Of a DNA stretch of 64,000 nucleotides, positions 10,651-21,407 are shown piece after piece. How positions within the stretch are numbered: the first letter of the stretch is position 1; every line of letters begins with the position of its first letter. The notes beneath the pieces are model-generated. The model had not been told where the DNA came from, ran no database searches, and saw only the letters and a list, made by a program, of their open reading frames with translations. The position numbers and the translations under genes are program-made. This stretch comes from Tetraselmis striata (Eukaryota; Chlorophyta; Chlorodendrophyceae; Chlorodendrales; Chlorodendraceae): NCBI GenBank assembly GCA_006384855.1, contig VCJN01003150.1, positions 59,645 to 123,644 on the forward strand. Reading direction: 5' to 3'.

Positions 10651-11662
10651 TTCGCTACGCGGGTATAGGTGCAAACAACTGTACAATGTATCGGTGCCAC
10701 AGCAAACCCTCGCCAGCATCCACGGCAGCACACGGCAGGAGGATGGGGGGCGCGCGGACCAATTTTGCTACTTTACCCTGCTATGCCGCACTGAATTGCT
10801 TGCTGATTCGCCGATGGGTTGCCGCTACGGCACGCAACAATCAAGCAGCCCAACTCGGGCTTACCTTCCGCCAACTCCACCAGACCTGTCCAGACATACA
10901 CAAGTCGCACCTTCGCAACTGCTACCTCCCTTCCCAATACCCCACCGTTCTCTCACCACTTGCAAATCATGACGTCTGCCGTGTTCGCGCGGGGCGGTTT
11001 CGGAACTTCCCGCACCTGCAACCCAGCGCGCCCGGCTCAGGCCTTGAGCGGGGGAGTTGCTCCATGGTTCCGCGAAGCGAGTCGTTCCACGAGGTGGGTG
11101 TGGGTGCTGCACACCAGTCATGCCGGGTTGTATGTGCTTGCTCTTTCTGCACGGGCTTTGCGTAGTGCATACACACACAACGGGGGGGAGCGGGCGGGGG
11201 CGGAGGAGGATCTCCCGCCCCCCCTGCCGATACCAAGTACTGGAAGCGTTCATGTACGCAACTGTCGGAAAAGTATTTTGTATACACCCCATCGGTCCGA
11301 AGTGTAACACTCCACACCATATATCTGTGTATACGTCCCTACCCCCGATGTATGTGCAGGCATGCTCGTAGTTGCGTCAGATTGCGGGGGACAGATTTCT
11401 CCTCTCCGGCTTCGCTGTTACACGGGGGGGGGGGGGGGGGGGGGGGGGGTAGCGTGGTGCTGTGCGGCGGTAGGCCCCACCGCTCGTCCGCCGCAAAGTC
11501 GAGAAAAGTTGTTATGGATACTTTGTTATACTCGTGCCCTCTGATTACCGTAACGTGCGACGAAGTCATCGCTGCTTACATGTACACGGCTTCCGGTAGG
11601 TCACACCTGAGTTTGAATGCTTCTTTCGCGCCTCTGCGTCGCCATACTGCAGGCGGCGTGCT
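10651..11662. other. Intergenic, no gene recognised
   Basis: Upstream flank of the P450 gene. It contains a G homopolymer of about 25 bases at 11424-11449 and no conserved motif. Promoter elements or an upstream first P450 exon could lie here but cannot be identified. Confidence 0.4.
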
Positions 11663-13925
11663 ATGCGGACGGTGGTGCGCTCCGCAGCAGCAACTGAGTC
11701 GCTGCCGGCTCCAGCCGGCACCACCGGGCTGCCCTTCCTTGGCGAGACACTGGAGATTGTCAAGTCGCCGATCGGCTTTTTCGAGGGACGGGCGAAGCAG
11801 TACGGCCCTGTCTTCAAGACGCACTTCGCCGGCGAGGAGTGTGTGGCGGTCACGGACGCGACCTTGATTCAGGAGGTGTTGGCGTCTGAGCATCGCACGG
11901 TGCTGTTCGAGACCATGCCTAGCAGTACGCGCCCACATTCCGTCCGACTCCTGCGTGGCGACGCCTTGCATCGCCTAAATAATGGGGCTCCTTGACACGC
12001 TGCTGCCAATGGGGAGGCGCGCGAGCTGGATCAGCGTCACTGAGGTCCTGGCTGCGTTGTCTGTTATCGGCTGCAGTGACCAAGCTGACCGAGAGCAAGC
12101 TGTTTGGTGGCATTGGCAAAGAGGCTCCTCCAGCGGCACGCAAGACCCATCGGGGGGAGAAGCAATTCATGATGCAGGTATGTCCATGGCAACTACCATG
12201 GCCATTTAACACGGCAACTACCACACACGAATGTAAAGCGGCATCCAGCTCACTGCCCCCCTTGCACCCCCTTCGCAGTTCTTCAGTCCAGAGGCCATCA
12301 GGTCATACTACCCATACATGGAGCAGACCATGCGGGAGCGGATCGCAGCCTGGGCGGCAGAGTCACAGGTATGGTGGCTTACACATGTAGCTGCCCATGT
12401 GCGTCATGAGTTGTGGCATAGCACTGACCACAGGGATCTCCGTCCCGCGGATAGGTCGAGTTGGTGGAGGAGTCCAAGTCCTTTGCATTTGACGTGATGA
12501 ACACCCAGCTCGGAGGTGTGCAGTTCTCCAAGGCGCAGCTGGAGGAGCTGGACCTCATGTTTGCAGTATGCCTCCCCATTCGCCCCCCTTGGCCGGTGTC
12601 CAAGCAGGGCTGTTCTGTTTCGCTTCAAGATTCTTTTCCTATTTGGTTCCGTCTCATTCTTTTCCTTCTATATGTCACGCACAGGATTTTGTGAATGGAG
12701 CAACCGATCTGTTCAGCATCGATCTGCCCGGCACACCTTTTCGCAAGGGCCAGATTGCGGCCAACCGCATCGACAGCCTCATTGAGGAGGCGCTGCGTGC
12801 ATCCTATCCAGAGCTGGACACCAACAGAGACATTGCAGACAAAAACATGGCAGCTTCCTACCTGAAGCAGCGGACAGAGGATGGCAGCACATGGAAGTAT
12901 ACTGTCACCGACGTGGCGAAGATGATGCGGAACATCCTGTTTGCGGGGCACGAGACCACGGCAGGGGCCATCTGCGTCATGCTCCAGTTCCTGACCAAGA
13001 ATCCGGCGGTCATGGAGCGAGTGCGGGAAGAGCAGAAAGCGCTGGTGGAGCAGCACGGCGAGGCGCTGACGCCTGCCTATCCTGGATGGAACCTACACAG
13101 AGGCCACCGCTGTGGAGGTAGGACACTGCATCTATGGCTGCCATAACTCTGACCACGCACGGCTCCATCCCCTCCTGCTGAAGCTATGCGGTGTGGCCAT
13201 GCAGGTGCTGCGCCTGCAACATGTGGATGACACCACCAGGACGACCGGTGTTCTCTTCCGCCGTGCCATTGCTGATTTTGAGTTGGGCGGCCGCAAGATC
13301 ACCAAGGGTTCCAAGGCACGTCGGCACACCGCGTACCATGCCAGCTTGCTCCTTTTGTCTGTGCTGCGAGATACCGTCTTGTCAATCACTGCTGTGTCCG
13401 TCCGAAGTACGAATCATTCACGCATAATCAGCTGGACTGGTCAGCACAAATCATCCTGGTTGAGGCCAGCAGTCATTCACACCAAGGACGAAAATGCTTG
13501 CAGGTGATGCTTTGCCTGGCATACGCGACCTACAAGCTGGAGTCCTTCCTGCCCACCGCCAAGGACTTCGAGCCCGAGCGCTGGATGAACCTGAACAAGT
13601 CTCCCGCCAATGCACAGAAGACCACTGGCGTGTCGCCCTTTGGCGGCGGCTCGCGCATTTGCGCTGGCGAGGCGCTGGCACTTGCCGAGATGAAGGTGTG
13701 CAACCGGCAATGCACTGATGAATGTACTTTGAGAAACTTACGGCCACGGGCATTTGGTATGCTGACAACACTTCCTTTTGTCTGTAGGTGTTCCTGTCGA
13801 TGATCGCCCGCCTGGCGGACTGGACGTTTGTCAACCCCGATGCCGCATGGAAGCAAGGACAGGGATCACTAATGAAGATTCCAGAGGACAAGATGGTGTC
13901 TAGAATCACCCTTCGCAAGCCTTAG
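11663..13925 (+). CDS. Cytochrome P450 (CYP85-clan-like), with one exon frameshift
   Basis: A haem-thiolate monooxygenase, by family; its substrate cannot be told. Landmarks in order: the proline hinge followed by GLPFLGETLEIV in exon 1, the I-helix AGHETTAG (about 12946), the K-helix EVLR split by an intron at 13117/13205, DFEPERW, and the haem-binding loop FGGGSRICAG (about 13639). The I-helix and GLPFLGETLE region resemble CYP26/CYP85-clan enzymes. Exons fitted: 11663-about 11950, 12077-12177, 12279-12368, 12455-12565, 12685-13117, 13205-13315, 13504-13695, 13788-13925. The intron after 13315 starts with GC. Exon 5 holds one surplus T at 13078: 433 nt between two phase-0 junctions. The join between exons 1 and 2 is unclear and the B/C-helix region reads poorly. 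No membrane anchor is visible, so an upstream exon may be missing. It is either a recent pseudogene or carries assembly errors. Confidence 0.8.
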
Positions 13926-15399
13926 ATCACACAGTAGTGGCCGCTAGCTAGATATCGCAGGATAGTCCCTCTTTGGCCGAGCACAAACCTGCAAGCCCAA
14001 CACCCTCACAGCGATATTCTACCCAGCAAAGTGCCAGCTGTCCGATTGCATGGCAGCGTGCTAGCACGTAGGTTTAGGATTTTAGGGTTTAACCAATTTT
14101 TTTGAAAGTGTTGGAAAATTGGTTGGAAATTAGGGAGTTGCCAAATTTGTTGGAAGTGACCCCATGCGACTTCTGTCCCCACTCCCAAACGTGCTTCCCT
14201 GGTTGGATACATCGCCGATACACTTGTTTGACCTGATTCGAGACAGCAATGTCTGTCATTTATATTCGTACATCACACCCTATTTTGTGCAGTTTTACCA
14301 GGTTCCATCCGCGCAAATTAGTGACTATCGGCCAGTACTTGATGCACATGTTACATTTTACTACTGCAAAAGTTCTGAAAACACTTTTGCCTTCGTTGCT
14401 GCTGAGAAGAGAAATCTACGGACGCAGATAATAGACAACATCCTCCTTGCAGCACGATCGTTGTTACATCGCGGCAGTGCATCGCGGTAGCGCTGCTCTT
14501 GCAGACTTTCTCTCCCGTCCCAGCTGTTCCCAGCGCTTCATATTCCTGGCTGCGACTCATTGCAGACACTGGACATTTATACAAAATTGCGGCGCCATAG
14601 CATGATTGTAAACGTATGAATCAATACATAAACCACATGCAGTATACCTGAGCATACCCGCATGGCTGGTCAGGTAAGGCGCGTACACCAGTTCCTGTGT
14701 CGCGTGAAACTGTGAAAGGTATCCCACTCCGGATAAAGATCCAATCCACAGGGAGAAATCCTTAGTTCGGGTGTCATCACCTGTCATTATCCTAGTGGTA
14801 CAGTTCTTAGTGCCGCGCCGGCGCCCGAAGCAGTACTAATCCTTTATTGTAGGTCGTCATATGATAGTATGGACTAATCTTATACTCTGACTCCCCCAAC
14901 CCATACATCCAGCCCCGCGCGCCGCATTAATATGCTGCTTGCCCTCCCATACTCTGACTCCCCCAACCCATACATCCAGACCAGTCCGAGTACGGTGGCG
15001 ACTTCTAATCCTTCATTTATGATCCTTTGCATTGATTTATAATCAACAAGTACGCCGGCGGTGCCCGCGGTGGGGATATCACCGTCATAATTTGGGGTTG
15101 TTGGTTCCGGGGTTCAGGGATTTAATTAGTAGTCAGGGTATGGCGTCAACACATGAGAACTTAGCTGCCTTTATTTTGGACGGGGTCCCCCCCTCCCTTC
15201 ACGGCGCCCTGGATTGTACTGGGAATGGGGTGAACACTTTCCAGATATGATGTCGGGCCCTGCCTCACATTGCCTTTTTGGTTGCACGTGTATCGCACTC
15301 CCGAAACGATTTGCTCCGCGGGATGGGGCTTGCCCCAACTCGCGTTACTCGAATGCGCCGACGCCCAAACGGGTAGGGCGGACATTTCCGACCAAAACA
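13926..15399. other. Intergenic, no gene recognised
   Basis: Downstream of P450. A 32 bp direct repeat, actctgactcccccaaccca plus tacatccag, occurs at about 14882-14911 and 14950-14980. A telomere-like gattttagggttta occurs near 14079. Nothing else was recognised. Confidence 0.5.
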
Positions 15400-15408
15400 G
15401 CTGAGCGT

Positions 15409-15443
15409 GCCATCTTCCAGTTTCGCTGCGTTACACGCAGCGA
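15409..15443 (+). repeat. Split direct repeat A1
   Basis: gccatcttccagtttcgctg followed by cgttacacgcagcg; partner at 18386-18418. The second half is a hairpin (cgctgcgt / acgcagcg). Confidence 0.8.
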
Positions 15444-15555
15444 TTAACTGTCTCGTAACATGTTGCGAGCAAGGTCACTCGAGGTTGTTCAAGTTAGACC
15501 ACATCCGGCTCACCACCCGTGTGTGATATTCTCATCCGTACGTCCGTGCATCATC

Positions 15556-16278
15556 ATGCAAGATGGAAAAGAACCCGTCATTGAGCCGACGCTCGAATCG
15601 CTACAAGCAGACATGAAGGCCAAGTCTACTTTGCTGCGCGAGCTTGGAACGGCGTTGGCTCAATTAACGGCTCCTGACCGTGTTGTCGGAGACGGAGTAC
15701 ATGGCTATGGTTCCAGGCAGCGCGTCGCGGGACAGCCGACATGCAGCGGGGGAGGCCCAGAGCGCCCCGACTTGCTAGAGCTAGCCCAGAGCGGCCGTGT
15801 CGGAGCAAAATCCGTGAGTGACGAGGACGACCACCTCGCGGTGCCAGAGCTACTTCAGCGAGCAAAGTCTGGTTACGAGGCCGCTCAACTGGTCAGCCGA
15901 GTGGCTGGGCTCTTTCCCTTGAGCACCGACCTAACGAACGAGTGCCTCAAGCACGAGGACCGGCGTCTGCCGGCCCAGGAGGAGTATCTGTGGATGTTGT
16001 GTTTCGGAACCCACATGGCCGCACTTTTCGTAGCTCTCGACGAGCTGCTGCCCTACTACGTCCTTGCTGCCAATCAAGACGTCACCCCCTACCTCGCGCG
16101 CGCTCGGAACCATGCCGATGCCATCGACAAGGCGTTTCGCTTTCGTTTGGCCTTCCTACGGAGGCTTAATGAGGTAAAACGTGTGCACGGTGACCAAGGT
16201 GATATGGACGCGTACTGCGAGCTCAGCATTTTCAGCATGCTGCTGAGCATATGGGCTCAGCGATTTTTGGGGACATGA
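15556..16278 (+). CDS. DIRS-like gag (ORF1)
   Basis: An open frame of about 240 residues from the ATG at 15556. Features: a short N-terminal coiled-coil-like stretch (LQADMKAKSTLLRELG), an acidic linker, then the conserved-looking core GLFPLSTDLTNECLKHEDRR, LPAQEEYLWMLCFGTHMAAL, NHADAIDKAFRFRLAFLRRL. Such a capsid-like protein is usual as the first ORF of algal DIRS-type elements; this is recalled from family patterns, not tested. The frame breaks at 16278, and glycine/arginine-rich coding-like sequence continues in another frame to about 16430, ending near a C homopolymer (16560-16582). Confidence 0.65.
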   Translation: MQDGKEPVIEPTLESLQADMKAKSTLLRELGTALAQLTAPDRVVGDGVHGYGSRQRVAGQPTCSGGGPERPDLLELAQSGRVGAKSVSDEDDHLAVPELLQRAKSGYEAAQLVSRVAGLFPLSTDLTNECLKHEDRRLPAQEEYLWMLCFGTHMAALFVALDELLPYYVLAANQDVTPYLARARNHADAIDKAFRFRLAFLRRLNEVKRVHGDQGDMDAYCELSIFSMLLSIWAQRFLGT

Positions 16279-17039
16279 TGAAGGACTACGAGCGACGGTC
16301 TTCGATGCGACGGTCGCTAGCAGCGCGAAAGCTACCGCTACTGCTGCTCGGGTGGCGGCAGCGGCTACAGGACGCGGGCATGGATGTGGGCGTAGCGGCG
16401 GTCGCGGCGTGTGGCCGCGAAGGTGAGCACAAGTGACGGTGTGAGGCGCCTTTCGTCGCAGCTGCTGGCGCTTTGCGAGGCCACCTTTCGGTGACCGCCG
16501 CACGGCGAACCATGCTGGCAACTCAACGGCGGGATGAGCGCCATGTGTCCGGACCGGACCCCCCCCCCCCCCCCCCCCCCCCACAAACCACCTTACAGAC
16601 TTCATTTAGACCGTCCTCGGTGCGGCGCTTCTTACAGCTACAGCCGAGTGCGGCTCAACCATCCGCACTCCCGCACATGGCGACTCAACTATCTGCCTCC
16701 CATACCATCTCGTCGCTGCGTCCTCGGTTGTCACACTGCATGTTACAACTGCTTCGCAACGATCAAGCTTCTCGCGTGTACGTTACGTGCGTGACAGACG
16801 CCACGAGCGCGAAGGGCGCGCAATGCGGCCCTCCTACCTGAAACTGGCCCCGCAAACCCGTACTGATGATGTTGCAAACCCGTCCAACAACTACCGGCCA
16901 ACCGCCAGAAACCTAACCGTTGCCGCTGAATATTTTGCTCAGATGAACCGGCCCCATCTTACTCCGTCGGCCAAGCGCCGTACTTACGTAATGTACGAGC
17001 CCGAGGCCGTGGCCCCTTGAGTTGCCTCACTACTCCGGT

Positions 17040-18148
17040 CTCGCTTACACGAGCCGTTGGGTTCAGACGAGCTGAGACAGCGGACCCTCGACCTATTTAC
17101 TCTCCAGCTCTCTCTCCGCTCAGACGCTCAAGAGCTACGCCGGCAGACTTTCTCAGTTTGCTGAGTTCTGCCACGACTCCGAGAACATCAGCCCGCTGGA
17201 GGCGACCACCGCTACTGTCTTCCGGTACGTTGCTTGGATTGGTGAGCGGGGGCACATTGGGGCTAAGTCGTTACATCCCTATCTGTCAGCAATCAACCCG
17301 TTCTTTGCGCTCCACAACATCCACCCGCTCGCCAAGGACAACATGCACCTTACCGCGGCTCGTCGTGGCCGGGTGCTAAGGCAATGCCGCCTGGAGGCTG
17401 TCCCTTTGCGTGTCCATTTGCATGCTGATGTCGCGTACAACTTCGTCGAGCGGGCGGAGTCGAATATGTCTGCTCTCTTCCCCGAGTAGGTACCAGTACT
17501 ACTTCCGAGCCTTCGTGGCCTCGGTTGTCAACTTCATGTTCTTTGCCAAGGGACTTATTGGCGTGTCTTGCCGGGTGCGGGACGTGCATGTCGACGACTA
17601 CAACATTACCCTGCAGGTGTACCGCGAGAAAGGCCGCGCCGGTCGACGCGGCCCCGACAATTTGCGCATGCTGCTCCTTCCAGTGTTGGAGCACCCCCGT
17701 ACAACGCATCTCCTGCACCATTTCATCGACCACCTACAGTCTGTCCCCTCGGCCCATGTTGTCTTGGCCGACACAAACTTCTGGGCGGTCACCCCGAGCG
17801 AGCAATTCAAGTCTTGGACTGCCGCCACAATGTCGGATTGGCTCTCTACGCCATTCGTCTCGTCGGTGCTGCCCCCCCCCCCCCCCCCCCCTCGCCGGCA
17901 CTGCCTGGAGCTCACACAACCTTTGCAAGAGAGCAACATCTGCCGCTAACGCCATCGGAACTCCATTGTCCCACATTTGCTATCAACGCGGCTTGGCCAC
18001 TAACTCCGGTGTCGTTCTGGACTACATCGACCCCAACGTCCTTCCTTCGCCTATCGCGTGGTTCTTCTTTGGTCACATCGCACCCCTCCGCCACTTTCAA
18101 GTTCAACAAGACTCCGCAGCGGTGGCCTTTCCGGTGCCCCCTGCATGA
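17040..18148 (+). pseudogene. DIRS-type tyrosine recombinase, frameshifted
   Basis: The N-terminal core-binding part reads SYAGRLSQFAEFCHDSENIS, GERGHIGAKSLHPYLSAINP. The catalytic part continues, in another frame, with ASVVNFMFFAKGLIGVSCRV and RDVHVDDYNITLQVYREKGR (first catalytic Arg region). After a C homopolymer (17872-17892), again out of frame, come SSHNLCKRATSAANAIGTPL and VVLDYIDPNVLPSP. The catalytic tyrosine is kept in VLDY. The HxxR box has become HNLC, so its arginine is lost. At least two frameshifts are present. This enzyme would circularise or integrate the element by strand exchange; this copy cannot. Confidence 0.85.
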
Positions 18149-18206
18149 CCTGCCTGACGCTACCCCTTCTCCGCAAACTACCGCTCTCTGCGTTCGCTCA
18201 TGACTG

Positions 18207-18234
18207 GCAAAACCAGACTCAACTTTGAAATGTT
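18207..18234 (+). repeat. Split direct repeat B1
   Basis: tggcaaaaccagactcaact followed by ttgaaatg; partner at 18512-18539 differs by one base. Confidence 0.8.
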
Positions 18235-18385
18235 CTAAACTTGTTTATGGGGTTTCCTACTTTCCCTGAACCGCTTTAAATTCCAGCTACCGAGATGCTC
18301 TGTGGTACGGGTTACTAGGCACCTGTCGTTGAGCACTTCTTGGGTGCAGCACGAGTACACATTAAAGCAGCCACTAAGCCTGCCA

Positions 18386-18418
18386 TCTTCCAGTTTCACT
18401 GCGTTCCACGCAGCGCCC
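18386..18418 (+). repeat. Split direct repeat A2
   Basis: gccatcttccagtttcactg followed by cgttccacgcagcg; second copy of A1 with two mismatches, one of which weakens the hairpin. Confidence 0.8.
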
Positions 18419-18511
18419 CCTAACTCCGTTTTCCCTCCACGCTTTCACTTAACCTTCATGCCAATTTCGGCTCTTGTCCGTGTAATAAAACAGCCTGCGC
18501 GACTTTTTTGG

Positions 18512-18539
18512 CAAAACTAGACTCAACTTTGAAATGGCA
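18512..18539 (+). repeat. Split direct repeat B2, right end of the element
   Basis: tggcaaaactagactcaact followed by ttgaaatg; partner of B1. Confidence 0.8.
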
Positions 18540-18577
18540 GATAAGATTGAAGGCTGATAATATAATATAGTATTTAC

Positions 18578-18640
18578 ATCAGGGCTTTAAGATATGCGCA
18601 CCACAAACAGAACTAATAGCAACTATGAAAGGTTGCCAGC
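18578..18640 (-). repeat. 3' tail region of the LINE
   Basis: Lies directly beyond the C-terminal coding end of the minus-strand LINE and matches 10479-10540 over about 60 bp. Its position fits a 3' UTR tail. Confidence 0.6.
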
Positions 18641-20590
18641 AAAAGAGAGACATAAGCATGAAACCAAGGTCGAGTAGGAGGACTGGGAGCCAAGAACCAA
18701 GAGAGAGCCAAGGGAACCACGAAGTCGCCAAGCTGCCAGGAACCAAATGGACCACCGCCCCGGGGTAGGACGTCAGCCGCGGCGAGGACGCCTACAGCCA
18801 ATGACCCGGGTCATAGCAACACATGCCGACGAGCGACGCGACGCAGGCGCAAGAGCACCATCACGTGCCGTGCGCGCGGCCGCAACCCCGCCAAGAACGT
18901 TGTCTGCATGTGCCAGGTTGATGAGCAAGGAGAAACGGCGGCGCCACGCAGACAAGAGCTAGCCGATTTTTGGACATTGTGTGTGTGTGTGTGGCTAGCT
19001 TTCGCGAGCTCCACCAAGAAAGCCTCAGCGTGCGGGGCTAGCGAGCTAAACTCGGAAACGGCGAAAGGAACGAAGCGAAGCATGCCGGCGGCGTTTCGGA
19101 CACCCTCGTCATACTTCTGGATTTTGTGGCGCTCTGCAACCCGCAATGCAGTCGTTGGATCCGAGCTTGACACGCCGAGGATAGGGGCAATGGCGGTATC
19201 GACAGCAACCGTGTTCCCGCGGATACCACCATACATAAAAAGCCCAACATCGGCCGGCCGGCCGTTGCTGCCCTTCGGAAGAGAAACAAGCACCGACGGA
19301 TCCGTGAGGATCTGGACACGCACGCCCGGGGCGGACTTCACGTCGTGGCAAACGTCGGAAAGACCATGTGCCGCCCACTCGTGTGCGGCGTGATTGGAGT
19401 CGCCCCCATAGCAACGTGCCACGTGATCCGTGTACGCGACCGCCCAAACTGAAGGAGTGAATTCCACGCCAACTTCCTTAAAACGGGCCAGCATGCCTTG
19501 TACCGAGAAGGAGCAAAAAGCACAATGGCATGGCTCGCTCGCCGAGGGTGAGGACAGGAGCCGCCGGAAGGCCAAATGGGCGGCAAGCGGCAACGCGGAA
19601 TATGGAATCGTAGTACTCAGGGGAACGCTCACGGACCTCACCAAGGTGACCCTCACTTGGAGCGAGGATCAGTCACCGAGAACGATGTCGCAGCGCGTAA
19701 GAGGCGGCCCCGGAAGCGGTTACTGTCAGGTTCGCTTGTAGGCATGTGCGCAGCAAGCTTTGCGAAGCGGACCGTGTGAATGCGGTGGCTCAGGGTTTCT
19801 TGGACTTTCCGCATGGAGTGCAAGGGAAAGTCCGAGTAATGCGGGATAGCTTGGAGGTCGGCCGCCGAGCGCATCGCAGCCGCCGGCTCAGCCCCAGCGG
19901 CCGAGCAGCCGGCACGGGCAACGTGAGAGCGCTTGGAGGGGAGCAACTTTAGGGCAGAGGCCAACGGCCCCGCTAGATCCTCGAGCACCGCGTCTCAACA
20001 CTTGTCAACGACACGGGTATGAGCAGCGCGAAGCTCGACAGCCCACATCGGCGCCGACACGTTGGCGCCGGCATCGGGCTCCAACGCTGGGGTGGCCAAA
20101 GCCTGGTGAATCGAGGACGCCCCAACAAGGTAGAGGATATGAGGGCTTGATACGCCTGACGGTTCGGAAAGGAACACGCGGGCGTCGCTCATGGTGGCGT
20201 GTTGAGCACGGAGGAAAGTCACAGCTTGGCCAACCACAAGGGTGGCAACGCCGATGTGGGAGGCATCTTCGATATTAACCGCATTATCCCCGATGCCGAG
20301 GCCCCCAAATTGGACCGGGAGGGACAGTTGCGTGCGCATGGAGGGCGTATCCAAGAGGTCGGGGCGAACACCCCAAATGCCGGCGAGCGTTCAAAACGTG
20401 GCGGCATCTGCATCTTCAAGGAAGGACGTAATAGTGTCGCCATACCCCTCAGGGCGACCCAAGCCCCGAGGCGTGGAGCGGAGGTGGCTGGTGGCCGAAA
20501 AAGACGACCGCAAACTTAAAGCAAACGAGTAGCAGTGTGGGAGTGGAAGTGGTCGGCCAAACCGATAAGCCGGGAGCCGAATTGGTGACA
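18640..20590 (-). pseudogene. LINE (non-LTR retrotransposon), 3' half
   Basis: Reading down from about 20360 on the minus strand: the RT C-terminal motif LSLPVQFGGLGIG, then a zinc-binding-like C-x2-C ... DHVARCYGGDSNHAAHEW stretch (about 19440-19340), then a restriction-endonuclease-like tail with GRPADVGLFMYGG, VAVDTAIAPILG, HKIQKYDEG and RFVPFAVSEFSSLAPHAEAF. The D...D...K-x2-KY spacing fits the PD-(D/E)XK-type domain at the end of many algal LINE ORFs. The RT catalytic core is absent, so the copy is 5'-truncated (end near 20590) as is typical of target-primed insertion. Frameshifts are present. A short (GT)n is embedded at 18978-18994. Confidence 0.75.
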
Positions 20591-21407
20591 TTTTAGAGTC
20601 GCTATATGGTCGCTAGATAGTCGCTATCAGGTTTTTGGGGTGACGGTTTGTACGTTTTAAAACTAGACTCTAAAACCCCAAACCCATTAAACTTGAAGCA
20701 TGATACAACCCATTAATGCATGTGTATATATCGCGCATATAAGGATTATAGTCGCTGAAACGGGCGGCGGCCTCGTTGTCTGTCCAGGTAGAGCCGTGGT
20801 CTCCTTAGCAACTACTTGGTCCCCGGATCGATTGCCGGCTCTGCTGTTATTTCATGGGAAGTAAAGTCCGGGCTCGTCCCGTGTCCCGCCCCGCGGCCGG
20901 GTATCTCCGGAGATTCCCGTTTGATGCCCGAATAGCTTTTCGGGGATCGAATGGGGCAACGGTCTAATGGCCAGACCAGAGGGCTGCAGCTGGGGCACGA
21001 GGTCAAGTGACGGGCAGGCTTCGGCCGATGACCCGGGGCGACTTTGACTTTTAACATGGGGGGGTTCGCTTGTAATATTATTATATCGGTTTACCGCCAT
21101 CTGATATATTGCGTTATTTCATAATTAAATTCATATAAATCCGTACATGTATGTACTCTCAGGGGAGGAAGTGATCCATATCCTCATCATACGGGTACAC
21201 ATGTGACATGTCAAGCTCGGGCGCGCGCGGCGGGCAGGCTCGGCGCGCGCACTGCGCGCTCATTTGGGTCCCATCATCATCTCCGGCCTTCTCGCCCGCG
21301 GCCAGCCGCCGCCCCCTGCTGCACATATTAGCCCGCCACCGCGCGAAGAAGAGGACGGCAGGCAACCGTGCACCTCTTCTCCGACACCAGCGCAGGGCTC
21401 GGGCGTG
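20591..21407. other. Intergenic and FIP1 upstream flank
   Basis: No gene recognised. A small inverted repeat (ttttagagtc near 20590, gactctaaaa near 20665) brackets about 60 bp with repeated gtcgctat motifs; it may be a tiny MITE-like relic. The last 200 bp are GC-rich and should hold the FIP1 promoter and 5' UTR. Confidence 0.4.

Larger units (their letters stand above)
15400..18540 (+). mobile_element. DIRS/PAT-like element with split direct repeats
   Basis: Contains a gag-like ORF followed by a tyrosine recombinase in the same orientation. It is bounded by two repeat pairs placed A1 (15409), B1 (18207), A2 (18386), B2 (18512). This interleaving is the split-direct-repeat layout known from PAT and Ngaro elements, whose ends recombine through a circular intermediate. 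No RT was seen between gag and recombinase (only ~750 bp), so the copy is internally deleted or non-autonomous. Both ORFs are in the same family style as the DIRS RT relics elsewhere in the window. Confidence 0.75.
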
